From contig CAVRVD010000015.1 in assembly GCA_963724535.1 (NCBI GenBank), positions 124,001 through 188,000 of the forward strand: 64,000 nt of DNA, written 5' to 3'. Position 1 is the first letter of the stretch. Each line of letters starts with the position of its first letter. Origin of the DNA: JADJPO01 sp963724535 (GTDB lineage: Bacteria; Actinomycetota; Actinomycetes; Actinomycetales; Kineosporiaceae). The translations under genes and the position numbers were made by a program. The notes under the pieces are model-generated. The model was given only the letters and a program-made list of their open reading frames with translations. It did no database searches and was not told the DNA's origin. Shown here one piece after another: positions 44,352 through 52,468 of the stretch.

Positions 44352-45551
44352 TCAGCGGTAGGCCGGGATCCCGGTCAACGCCTGGCCGATCATCAGCGTG
44401 TGCATCTCGACCGTGCCCTCGTAGGTGAGCACCGACTCCAGGTTGTTGGCGTGCCGCATCACCGGGTACTCCCCGCTGATCCCGTTGGCGCCGAGGATGG
44501 TTCGCGCCGTCCGGGCGATCTGCAGGGCCTTGCTGACGTTGTTGTACTTGCCGAGGCTGACCTGGTCCGGGCGCAGGCCGACGGCGTCCTTGCGCCGGCC
44601 GAGGTGCAGGGCGAGCAACTGCCCGGCCACCAGCTCGACGGCCATCTCAGCGAGCTTGGCCTGGGTGAGCTGGAAGCCGGCGATCGGGCGACCGAACTGC
44701 TCGCGCTGCAGGGCGTAGCCGCGTGCGGCACGCACGCAGGACCGAGCCGCACCCACGGCACCCCAGACGATCCCGTACCGCGCCTCGTTCAGGCAGGACA
44801 GCGGGCCCTTGAGGCCCCTCGCCTCCGGCAGCACCGCCGATGCGGGCAGCCGGACGCCGTCCAGCACCAGCTCGCTGGTCACGCTGGCCCGCAGGGACAT
44901 CTTGTGTTTGATCAGCGGGGTGCTGAAACCCGGTGTGTCCGTCGGCACGACGAACCCGCGGATGCCGCCGTGCTCCGCCCCGGCATTGGCCCAGACCACC
45001 GCCATGTCGGCGATGGAGCCGTTGGTGATCCACATCTTGGCACCGTCGAGCACCCAGTCGTCGCCGTCGCGACGGGCGGCGGTGCGCATCGCGGCGGGGT
45101 CCGACCCGGCGTCCGGCTCGGTGAGCCCGAAGCAGCCGATCGCCTCGCCGCGGGCCATCCGGGGCAGCCACTCGGCCTTCTGCTCCTCGGAGCCGAACCG
45201 CCAGATCGCGAACATGGCCAGCGACCCCTGCACCGAGACCAGCGATCGGATGCCGGAGTCACTCGCCTCCAGCTCCAGGCAGGCCAGCCCGTAGTCGACG
45301 GCGCTCATACCGGCACAGCCGTAGCCGTCCAGGTGCATGCCGAGCAGGCCGAGCTTGCCGAACTCCAGGGCCAGGTCGCGCACGGCGGGCAGGTCGCCGC
45401 ACTCGTACCAGTCGGCGATGTGCGGCTCGACCAGATCGTCGCAGACCTTCCGGACGGCGCCGCGCACCGCCTTCTCCTCGTCACTGAGCGCCGCGTCGAT
45501 GTCGGCGAGGTCGTCGGGATCGGCGGTGCGGGGTCGAGCTGGCGCGCTCAT
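44352..45551 (-). CDS. Acyl-CoA dehydrogenase, glutaryl-CoA type
   Basis: FAD enzyme of 399 residues. Motifs include IGCFGLTEPDAGSDPAAMRT near 141-160, AKMWITNGSIADMAVVWA near 173-190, and QREQFGRPIAGFQLTQAKLA near 290-309. The catalytic Glu lies in LTYEGTVEMHTLMIGQALTG near 375-394, and the Y-E-G-T-x-x-x-H-x-L pattern is that of glutaryl-CoA dehydrogenases. It probably oxidises glutaryl-CoA or a related acyl-CoA in amino acid breakdown. No other pathway gene is nearby. Start ATG 45551. Confidence 0.88.
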   Translation of the reverse strand: MSAPARPRTADPDDLADIDAALSDEEKAVRGAVRKVCDDLVEPHIADWYECGDLPAVRDLALEFGKLGLLGMHLDGYGCAGMSAVDYGLACLELEASDSGIRSLVSVQGSLAMFAIWRFGSEEQKAEWLPRMARGEAIGCFGLTEPDAGSDPAAMRTAARRDGDDWVLDGAKMWITNGSIADMAVVWANAGAEHGGIRGFVVPTDTPGFSTPLIKHKMSLRASVTSELVLDGVRLPASAVLPEARGLKGPLSCLNEARYGIVWGAVGAARSCVRAARGYALQREQFGRPIAGFQLTQAKLAEMAVELVAGQLLALHLGRRKDAVGLRPDQVSLGKYNNVSKALQIARTARTILGANGISGEYPVMRHANNLESVLTYEGTVEMHTLMIGQALTGIPAYR

Positions 45552-45686
45552 CGGGGCTCCGGGTGGGTCGCGGGCATGGGGCAACGGTAGGGCTGCGGGG
45601 ACCAGCCCAGACGACCAGCACCAGACGATCACGCCGGGACACCCGCCCAGTCTGTAAATGCCATCTTGACAGTCCCGAGAGCTCGT

Positions 45687-45703
45687 GTAAACGTAGTGTT
45701 TAC
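45687..45703. promoter_or_regulatory. GTAAAC-N5-GTTTAC palindrome over a start-proximal promoter
   Basis: GTAAAC, GTAGT, GTTTAC is an exact inverted repeat ending three bases before GTG 45707. TAGTGT at 45694-45699 could be a -10 element that would start transcription at or next to the GTG, giving a leaderless mRNA. The helix-turn-helix protein encoded there may bind this site itself. Confidence 0.55.
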
Positions 45704-45706
45704 GTT

Positions 45707-46357
45707 GTGACGGATGAACTCGACGCCCAGGCTGATGCGGTACGCGACGAGCTGGCCACCGCGACCACCGAGCTCGCCGCCTCGGTCGCCGCGTTGGTCG
45801 GCGCCGACGATGAGCACCCCCGGGTCGCCGCCATGGCCCGGGTGTCCGCGGCACGGACCGTACGCGACCGGGCAGACCGGGTGCTGGCCGCCGCGGTGGC
45901 CCAGGCCCGGGCCGCGGGGTGCACCTGGCAGGACATCGGCGACGTGCTGGGCACGACCCGACAAGCGGCCTTCCAGCGGTTCGGCAGGCCGATCGACCCA
46001 CGAACGGGGAACGCGATGGACACGACCGCGACACCGGGCGCCGACCAGCGCGCGGTGGAGATCTTCGGACAGTTGGCCGGCGGCGACTCGGACGCCGTGC
46101 ACCGCGACTTCGACGACCAGATGGCCGCCGCCCTGACGGCGTCCGGGCTCGGTGACACCTGGGCGCAGATCGTGGCCATGGTGGGCGCCTTCGAGCGCAG
46201 CGGCGAGCCGTTCGCCCGGCGGATGGGTGAGCACACGGTGGTCGACGTCCCACTGGCCTTCGAGGCCGGCGACATGACCGGCCGGGTCGCCTTCCACCCC
46301 GACCTGCGCATCGCCGGGCTGTTCGTGCTCGACCCCAGCCAGACGCGTGCGCCATGA
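45707..46357 (+). CDS. Helix-turn-helix protein with DUF3887-like domain
   Basis: Protein of 216 residues. The N-terminal 100 residues form a helical domain with AAGCTWQDIGDVLGTTRQAA then FQRFGRP near 67-93, a helix-turn-helix common in actinomycete regulators. The C-terminal half (about 115-215: QRAVEIFGQLAGGDSDAVHR, VDVPLAFEAGDMTGRVAFHP) resembles DUF3887. It probably senses or regulates the membrane protease that follows, with which it overlaps by ATGA. GTG 45707 lies directly downstream of a palindrome. Confidence 0.75.
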   Translation: MTDELDAQADAVRDELATATTELAASVAALVGADDEHPRVAAMARVSAARTVRDRADRVLAAAVAQARAAGCTWQDIGDVLGTTRQAAFQRFGRPIDPRTGNAMDTTATPGADQRAVEIFGQLAGGDSDAVHRDFDDQMAAALTASGLGDTWAQIVAMVGAFERSGEPFARRMGEHTVVDVPLAFEAGDMTGRVAFHPDLRIAGLFVLDPSQTRAP

Positions 46358-47382
46358 CACCGGAGCCCGCGCACACCACCTCGCCGACCCCGCCCCCGCT
46401 GCCCACTCGGGGTGCGCAGCCGGTCGTTGCCGCCGCACCTGGCACCGCGGACGCCGCGCCGGCCCGACTGGATCTGACCGCGGTGGCGGTCTTCCTCGTC
46501 GTCGCATTCGGTGGCGCCTGGCTGCTGACCCTGCCGCTGTGGCTGAGCGGGCGCGGCCTGGAGACCCCCGGCGCCCTGCTCTACGTCACGGCGATGATGT
46601 TCACGCCCAGCCTGGCCACCGCCGTCGTCGTGTTCGGCTTGCGCCGCAGGCACTTTGCGGGACGCCGTGACGTCCTCCTGCACACCGGGCTGCGGTCCCC
46701 GGGCGGCGTCCGGTCCTGGTGGCGCTGGGGGCTCCTGGCCTGGTTGGCGCCGCCCGTGCTGGTGGTCACCGCGCTGGTGGTCGCCACCGCGGTCGGGGTG
46801 TTCCGACCCGACCTGGTGGAGTTCTCCGGGTTCCGGGCGGCCCTGGACGACCTCGGCGTGGCGGAGCCGCCGATCCCGCTCGGCGCCCTGGTCGCGGCGC
46901 AGGTCGTGCAGGCGTTCCTGATCGGCTGGGTCAACGTCGTCCCGGCGCTGGGCGAGGAATGGGGGTGGCGGGGCTGGCTGCTGCCCGCGCTGCGCCCGCT
47001 CGGGGTCTGGCCGGCGATCGCGGTGAGCGGAGTGATCTGGGGGCTGTGGCACGCGCCGGTGATCCTGCTCGGGTACAACTACCCGAACCAGTCGCCGCCC
47101 CTTGGGCTCGCGCTCATGGTGGTGTTCTGTGTGCTGGCCGGTGCGCTGCTCGGCTGGCTGCGACTGGTGTCCGGCAGCGTCTGGCCGGCCGCCATCGGAC
47201 ACGGCTTCATCAACGCCTTCGCCGGGCTTGCGGTCCTCATCGCCTCGGCCGACCGGCCACCGGACGCCGCGCACGTCGGCCTGCTCGGCTGGACCGGCTG
47301 GCTGGTGCTGGCGGTGACGGTCGCGGTGGCCTTCGCCGTCCGTCGTCCCGGCGTCGACCGCGTGCCAGACTCGGCGAGGTGA
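46354..47382 (+). CDS. CPBP family intramembrane metalloprotease
   Basis: Integral membrane protein of 342 residues with about eight spans after a Pro/Ala-rich cytoplasmic start. The CPBP (Abi) motifs are ordered: GEEWGWRGWLLP near 199-210 (paired Glu, Arg), SGVIWGLWHAPVIL near 225-238 (His) and AAIGHGFINA near 278 (His). These form the zinc/catalytic site of Rce1-like proteases. It is coupled both to the upstream helix-turn-helix gene and to an AraC gene, so all three act together. Substrate unknown. Confidence 0.88.
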   Translation: MTPEPAHTTSPTPPPLPTRGAQPVVAAAPGTADAAPARLDLTAVAVFLVVAFGGAWLLTLPLWLSGRGLETPGALLYVTAMMFTPSLATAVVVFGLRRRHFAGRRDVLLHTGLRSPGGVRSWWRWGLLAWLAPPVLVVTALVVATAVGVFRPDLVEFSGFRAALDDLGVAEPPIPLGALVAAQVVQAFLIGWVNVVPALGEEWGWRGWLLPALRPLGVWPAIAVSGVIWGLWHAPVILLGYNYPNQSPPLGLALMVVFCVLAGALLGWLRLVSGSVWPAAIGHGFINAFAGLAVLIASADRPPDAAHVGLLGWTGWLVLAVTVAVAFAVRRPGVDRVPDSAR

Positions 47383-47822
47383 GCGCTCCAGCCCGTCGCC
47401 GCGAACCGGTGCCGGCCAGCCGGCACCTGCTCCGGGCCAAAGACCTTGTGGACGCCCGGTACGCCGATCCGTTGACGGTGGCCGACCTGGCCGCAGCCGC
47501 CCGGCTGTCGCCGGCTCACTTCAGCACCGAGTTCCGCCGGGCCTTCGGTGAGTCCCCGCACCAGTATCTGCTCAGCCGGCGGCTGGAACGAGCTGCGGCG
47601 TTGCTGCGGACCACGGACTGGACGGTGCTGGAGGTCTGCCTATCGGTCGGGCTGACCAGCGTCGGCTCGTTCACGACCAGCTTCCGGCGGATGTTCGGCA
47701 CCACCCCCACGGCCTACCGGGCCTCGTTCCCGCCGGCGGCGGTGCACGCCCGGGTGCCGGCCTGCGTCGTGCGCGCCTATGCCCGCCCCCGGGTCCGGAC
47801 GTTTCGAGAAGACTCCACCTGA
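47379..47822 (+). CDS. AraC-type regulator, DNA-binding domain only
   Basis: Protein of 147 residues made almost only of the AraC double helix-turn-helix: LTVADLAAAARLSPAHFSTE then FRRAFGESPHQYL near 33-65, and VLEVCLSVGLTSVGSFTTSF then RRMFGTTPTAYR near 84-115. No effector domain is present. GTG 47379 overlaps the protease stop (GTGA). A VOC-family gene follows after 47 bases, a frequent partner of such short AraC proteins. Confidence 0.88.
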   Translation: MSAPARRREPVPASRHLLRAKDLVDARYADPLTVADLAAAARLSPAHFSTEFRRAFGESPHQYLLSRRLERAAALLRTTDWTVLEVCLSVGLTSVGSFTTSFRRMFGTTPTAYRASFPPAAVHARVPACVVRAYARPRVRTFREDST

Positions 47823-47869
47823 GCCGGCGGCGTAGAACTGGTGGCTCCACCCCTGACGAAGGAGACACC

Positions 47870-48295
47870 GTGATCCGCATCGCGAACTGCCAGCTCTGGG
47901 TACACGACCAGGACGAGGCGCTGGCCTTCTACGTCGACAAGCTCGGCATGGAGGTCCGCTCCGACGTGACCGTTCCTGAGCTGGGCAACTTCCGCTGGCT
48001 CAGCGTGGCTCCGCCCGACCAGGACGTCGCCATCGTGCTGATGGCGGTACCGGGCTCGCCGATGGCCGACGAGACCACCGCGCAACAGATCCGTGTCCTG
48101 ATGGGCAAGGGCATGGCCGGCACGGTGTTCCTCACCACGGCGGACTGCCAGAAGTCCTACGAGGAGCTCTCGGCCAGGGGCGTCGAGTTCACCGAGAAGC
48201 CCGAACGTCAGCTCTACGGCATCGACGCCGGGTTCCGTGACCCGTCCGGTAACTCCATCCGGCTGACCCAGGTCTTCGAGGACTTCGGTCGCTGA
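47870..48295 (+). CDS. VOC family (glyoxalase-like) protein
   Basis: Small cytoplasmic protein of 141 residues with two beta-alpha-beta-beta-beta modules: IANCQLWVHDQDEALAFYVD then KLGMEV near 3-28, and AGTVFLTTADCQKSYEELSA then RGVEF near 83-107, with the closing DPSGNSIRLTQ. Such proteins bind a metal and act as glyoxalases, dioxygenases or resistance proteins. GGAG before GTG 47870 sets the start. Confidence 0.88.
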   Translation: MIRIANCQLWVHDQDEALAFYVDKLGMEVRSDVTVPELGNFRWLSVAPPDQDVAIVLMAVPGSPMADETTAQQIRVLMGKGMAGTVFLTTADCQKSYEELSARGVEFTEKPERQLYGIDAGFRDPSGNSIRLTQVFEDFGR

Positions 48296-48335
48296 CCGGT
48301 GATGCCGAGCTGCGGAGCTAACTAGGGTGGTCGGC

Positions 48336-49070
48336 GTGCAGGTCGAACCCGTCACGCCGCTGCCGCCCCGCCCGGTGGGTCGACCGGTGTTCACCCAGAC
48401 GTGGGCGGATCTGACGTTCCTGCATTGGGCAGTCGAGCCCGACCGGGTGCGCGCCCACCTGCCCGCCGGAGTGCACCCGGACTGCTTCGGTGGCCTCACC
48501 TACGTCGGACTGATCCCGTTCCGGATGCGGCACATCGGCATCTGGGGAGGTCCCGCGTTGCCGTACGTCGGCTCGTTCCTGGAGACGAACGTCCGGCTGT
48601 ACTCCGTGGACGGGTCAGGACGACGCGGGGTGGTCTTCGTCTCGCTGGAGGCCTCGCGCCTGGCGGCTGTGGTGGCCGCACGCTGGGGACCACGGCTGCC
48701 CTACATGTGGTCGCGGATGGGCTACCGGCGAACCGGCGCCCGTATCTCGTACACCACCCGGCGCCGGTGGCCGGGCCCGCGCGGCGCCTCGTCTCGTATC
48801 GCGGTGAGGGTCGGCGACGCGATGGAGCCGGGGCCGCTGGAGCATTTCCTGACCGCCCGATGGGGTCTGCACCTAAGTGACCACCGCCGTCGGACACGCT
48901 ACTGGCCGAATGCTCATGACGCCTGGCCGCTGCGCAGCGCCGTCGTCGTCGAGATACAGGACGAGCTTCTTGCCGCCGCCGGGTTCGCCGACCTCGGTGT
49001 TCGTGCACCGGACCATGTGATGTACTCGCCCGGCATCCATGCAAGCTTCGGTCCACGGCTGGCGGCCTGA
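48336..49070 (+). CDS. DUF2071 (YqjF-like) protein
   Basis: Cytoplasmic protein of 244 residues with DUF2071 features: TWADLTFLHWAVEPDRVRAH then LPAG near 22-45, GLTYVGLIPFRMRHIGI near 52-68, ETNVRLYSVDGSGRRGVVFV near 85-104 and a closing VMYSPGIHASFG. Function unknown. AGGGTGG before GTG 48336 supports that start; another GTG lies nine bases earlier. It is convergent with a sensor kinase. Confidence 0.85.
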   Translation: MQVEPVTPLPPRPVGRPVFTQTWADLTFLHWAVEPDRVRAHLPAGVHPDCFGGLTYVGLIPFRMRHIGIWGGPALPYVGSFLETNVRLYSVDGSGRRGVVFVSLEASRLAAVVAARWGPRLPYMWSRMGYRRTGARISYTTRRRWPGPRGASSRIAVRVGDAMEPGPLEHFLTARWGLHLSDHRRRTRYWPNAHDAWPLRSAVVVEIQDELLAAAGFADLGVRAPDHVMYSPGIHASFGPRLAA

Positions 49071-49125
49071 GACGGGCCCTGCATCGGCGAGGGTGCCGGG
49101 TGAGGGGGCAGATGCGACGTGCGGC

Positions 49126-50892
49126 TCAGCGCCGCAGCCCGATGATGGGCAGGACCGCGACGACCCGCCCACCTGGCCGGCCGCCATCGGCGCTCAGCGT
49201 GCCACCGAGCTCGGTGGCCCGTTCGCGCATCGAGGCCAGCCCCACTCCGGGCCGCCATGGGCCCTCGCCGGCGCCCTGGTCATCGATCTCGATGACGAGT
49301 GCGTCCTGGTCGTGCCCGATCCACACGGCGGCGGTGTCGCTTCCGCTGTGCCGAGCGACATTGGTCAGCGCCTCCGTCACGATCCGATAGGCCGCCACCT
49401 CGACCGCCGCCGGCAGCGGCTCGGGCAGCGGCGCGGCCGCGACACTCACCCTCAGCGGTTCACCGTTCGCGGTGCGCAGCCCGACGGCCTGGCTGCGCAG
49501 CGCTGCGACCAGCCCGAGCTCGTCCAGTGCCGGCGGTCGCATCGCGTAGATCAGGCGGCGGATCTCCTCGATCGCCCGCCCGGTCTCCGCCCGGAGCTCG
49601 GCCAGCAGCGCCTGCGCACCGTCGGGGTCCGAGCGGAGCGTGTTTCGGGCGGCATCGGAGGTGAAGGCGATCCCGGACAGCCGGGGCCCGAGACCGTCGT
49701 GCAGATCCCGACGCAGCCGGCGGCGCTCCTCCTGCAACGCGCTGACCGTCTCCTCCCGAGCACTCTGCAGGTCCGCGGCCATGATGGCGACCCGGAGCGT
49801 CTGCGCCAGCAGCGGAGCGAGGAGCGCCAGCACCTTCTGGTCGGCCTCCGACAGCGTCAGATCACCCGGCCGCAGCCCGACCACGAGCTCGCCGTGCCGG
49901 CCGAACTCGTTGTCCCCCAACCGCAGTGGCAGGGTCCGGGTGTGCGTCACGGCAACCCCGGACTCGGCCAACAGGACGTCGCCGGACCGCACCGCCGCGT
50001 AGGGCAGGACCAGGGCCTGCCGGACGGCGAGCAGCGCGGCCCGCGGGTCGTCGCCGATGTGGCCGGCGACGTGGCTGGCCGCACCCAGGGGGTCGGGCCG
50101 CTGCCCGAACAGCAGCTCGTCGACGACCCCGCGCAGGATCACCTGCACCGGATGGAAAGTGGTCGCCGCCAGCATGCCGATCACCGCGAGCGTGCCCACG
50201 GCCGGCGTCGCCCCGGCGAGGATCTCCACGAACGAGGCCACCAGCATGAAGCCGGCGACGAAGACCGTCGCACTGACCGCGAACACCGCGCAGTTCACTA
50301 CCAGGGCCCGTACGTCGACCACCTGCGGCCGGGCCACGCCGACGTACATCGCCGGGCCGAGCACGCTGAACAGCCCGAACGCCACGACAGCCCCGGTCGT
50401 CGTGGCCGCCACGAAGACGATCAGTCCGGTCACCAGGGCGGGCACAGCGGCACCGAGCGCCATCCAGGTCAGGGTCCACCGTTGCGGGCCGGTCGCCCGC
50501 TCGATCCGCCACCAGGTATGGGCGATCAGGACCAGCCCGATCACCATGCCCATCACCCCGACCACGCCGTCGTTCGACGACCGGACCGTGGCGAGCGCCC
50601 CCGCCCCGATGATGGTGGCGAGGGCGACGAAGTCGATCGGATGCTGCCAGTCCGGGCGCGGATAGGTGCTCAGGGCGACCGGCAGGAGCAACGCGCCCGC
50701 GGCGGTCAGGACGAGCGTGGCCGCGTCCGGGCGGCCCGTGGCATCCAGCAGGCTGCCCACCACGACGGTGACCCCGCAGCCGAGCAGTCCCGACCCGCTC
50801 ACCCAGAGCCGTCGGATCAGGAGCAGTGCCCCGCTGACCGCCAGTACCAGACCCACCGCCGACAGCGTCACCAGTACCACGGGCGCGATCAC
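49126..50892 (-). CDS. NarL-family sensor histidine kinase with multi-span sensor
   Basis: Membrane kinase of 588 residues. About eight hydrophobic spans (1-260) are followed by a GAF-like region (about 270-375). The phospho-acceptor box is RRLRRDLHDGLGPRLSG with His398. The HATPase_c domain has EALTNVARHS near 490, DDQGAG near 526 and GVGLASMRERA. The start GTG overlaps the response regulator stop (GTGA), with the regulator upstream of the kinase. It probably controls the divergent pair of small membrane proteins at 51707-52415. Confidence 0.9.
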   Translation of the reverse strand: MIAPVVLVTLSAVGLVLAVSGALLLIRRLWVSGSGLLGCGVTVVVGSLLDATGRPDAATLVLTAAGALLLPVALSTYPRPDWQHPIDFVALATIIGAGALATVRSSNDGVVGVMGMVIGLVLIAHTWWRIERATGPQRWTLTWMALGAAVPALVTGLIVFVAATTTGAVVAFGLFSVLGPAMYVGVARPQVVDVRALVVNCAVFAVSATVFVAGFMLVASFVEILAGATPAVGTLAVIGMLAATTFHPVQVILRGVVDELLFGQRPDPLGAASHVAGHIGDDPRAALLAVRQALVLPYAAVRSGDVLLAESGVAVTHTRTLPLRLGDNEFGRHGELVVGLRPGDLTLSEADQKVLALLAPLLAQTLRVAIMAADLQSAREETVSALQEERRRLRRDLHDGLGPRLSGIAFTSDAARNTLRSDPDGAQALLAELRAETGRAIEEIRRLIYAMRPPALDELGLVAALRSQAVGLRTANGEPLRVSVAAAPLPEPLPAAVEVAAYRIVTEALTNVARHSGSDTAAVWIGHDQDALVIEIDDQGAGEGPWRPGVGLASMRERATELGGTLSADGGRPGGRVVAVLPIIGLRR

Positions 50893-51536
50893 GGCCTCTG
50901 GCCCAAACCGCGCTCCCGGGCCCGGATGATCGCCTCGGCCCGGTCGGCGACCTCCAGCTTCGCGAACACGTTGGTCAGGTGGTTGCTCACGGTCTTGGGT
51001 GACAGGAAGAGCCGCTGCGCGATCACCGCCGTGCGCAGACCCGAGGCGAGCAGGTCGAGGATCTCCCGTTCCCGCGAAGTGAGCTCCGGGAACGGGTCGG
51101 TGGCCGCAACCGGCGGCGCGGAGAAGTAGCCGAGTACCCGCCCGGCGATCCCCGGACCGAAGATCACCTGACCGGCGGCCACCGCTCGGATCGCCCCGAT
51201 GATCTCCTCCTGCTCGGCGCCCTTGAGCAGGTAGCCGCGGGCCCCGGCCTGCATGGCGGTGAACACCGTGGCGTCGTCGTCGTACATGGTGAGCATCAGC
51301 ACGGCGGTGCCCGGGGTGCTGGCTCGGATCCGCCGGGTCGCCTCCACTCCGTCCAGCCCGGGCATCCGGACGTCGAGCAGGGCGACGTCCGGGTGTTGCA
51401 GCTGGACCTCCCGCACCGCGCCTTCGCCGTCCGCCGCCTCCCCGACCACGTCCAACCCGTCGATGGTCGCGATCAGGGCGCGCAGCCCGTTGCGGACCAC
51501 CGGGTGGTCGTCGGCCAGCACGATGCGAACGCTCAC
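50889..51536 (-). CDS. LuxR/NarL-type response regulator
   Basis: DNA-binding regulator of 215 residues. The receiver domain has phospho-acceptor Asp55 (LLDVRMPGLDG), a conserved Thr in MLTMYDDD and Lys in LLKGAEQ. The LuxR helix-turn-helix (LTSREREILDLLASG, then LSPKTVSNHLTNVFAKL) is at about 150-205. GTG 51536. Divergent from small membrane protein genes 170 bases away. Confidence 0.92.
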   Translation of the reverse strand: MSVRIVLADDHPVVRNGLRALIATIDGLDVVGEAADGEGAVREVQLQHPDVALLDVRMPGLDGVEATRRIRASTPGTAVLMLTMYDDDATVFTAMQAGARGYLLKGAEQEEIIGAIRAVAAGQVIFGPGIAGRVLGYFSAPPVAATDPFPELTSREREILDLLASGLRTAVIAQRLFLSPKTVSNHLTNVFAKLEVADRAEAIIRARERGLGQRP

Positions 51537-51706
51537 GCCCTCATCATGACGCCGAGGGGTTCCCGGCCTACCCGGGAAAGACCTCCCTGCTCCGTCGGGG
51601 CGTCCGGGAACCTTGACGGGTGGCGCTCACCTGCCGGCGGGAAGGGCGCCGCAGCGACCGTGGATCCGTCACCGCTCGACGAACTCTCGACCTCGAGGAG
51701 CCCACG

Positions 51707-52081
51707 ATGAACACCACGTCCGTCAAGCAGAAGGTCGGTCTGGCGCTGGCCGGGCTGATCAGCCTCAGCAACATCCCGAGCGTTCTCACCGCGCCCCCGG
51801 CCGGCGAGGTCGGTCCACCGATCGCGATCCTGATCCTCGACTCGATCCTCGGCGTGGTCGGGCTGGTCGCCGTCGTGATCGCCTGGCGCACCGGAGCTCG
51901 GGCCGCGATCAGGGTGGCCGCCGGCTGCCTGATCCTGGTGCTGCTGACGGCATTGCCGGCCTTCTTCGTCGGCGTTCCGGTGTGGATCAAGCTGTTGACC
52001 GCGGCCAGCGTGCTGCTGACGGTCGCCGCCGTCGTGCTGATGTTCTCGCCCTCGCGCCGTGGCGTGCCGGCCCTGAGCTGA
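51707..52081 (+). CDS. Small multi-span membrane protein
   Basis: A 124-residue protein with about four hydrophobic spans (KVGLALAGLISLSNIPSVLT; PPIAILILDSILGVVGLVAV; GCLILVLLTALPAFFVGVPV; LLTAASVLLTVAAVVLMFS). GAGGAG six bases before the ATG is a strong ribosome site. It is followed 10 bases later by another small membrane protein and is divergent from the two-component pair, its likely regulator. No family recognised. Confidence 0.75.
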   Translation: MNTTSVKQKVGLALAGLISLSNIPSVLTAPPAGEVGPPIAILILDSILGVVGLVAVVIAWRTGARAAIRVAAGCLILVLLTALPAFFVGVPVWIKLLTAASVLLTVAAVVLMFSPSRRGVPALS

Positions 52082-52091
52082 GGAGCAGGCC

Positions 52092-52415
52092 ATGATCGCC
52101 GTCGTCACGCTGCTGCTGGCGTTCCCGCTCGGCTACTTCCTGACCTCGCGGCTGGCTGCCAACACCGCCTATGCCGTCGCCTACCTGTGGGCCTTCGTCT
52201 TCCAGACCCTGTACCTGCTGCTGGACGCCCTCGGCGGCGGCACGTCCCCCGCGTTCGGGACGGGTCGGTTCCCGCTCTCCTACGGGCTGGTCGCCCTCGC
52301 CGTCTTCGGCGTCGGCTTCGCCCTGGTGGCCTCCGGGCATTGGCTACGTGGACGGCGGCGCTCGTCAGCCCCGTCGTCCGATCAGCGCGCAGCGGCGTGG
52401 GACGGCGCTGTGTGA
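52092..52415 (+). CDS. Small membrane protein, unknown function
   Basis: A 107-residue protein with three spans (MIAVVTLLLAFPLGYFLTSR; TAYAVAYLWAFVFQTLYLLL; YGLVALAVFGVGFALVAS) and a basic C-terminal tail. GAGGAG precedes ATG 52092. Probably co-transcribed with and partnered to the preceding membrane protein. Its stop lies within a TGTGTGACGTTGCGCCC motif shared with 24171-24187. Confidence 0.75.
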   Translation: MIAVVTLLLAFPLGYFLTSRLAANTAYAVAYLWAFVFQTLYLLLDALGGGTSPAFGTGRFPLSYGLVALAVFGVGFALVASGHWLRGRRRSSAPSSDQRAAAWDGAV

Positions 52416-52468
52416 CGTTGCGCCCACGAGGGGGGCCCGGCGTGGGTCAGGCGCGGGGCGAGGACGGG

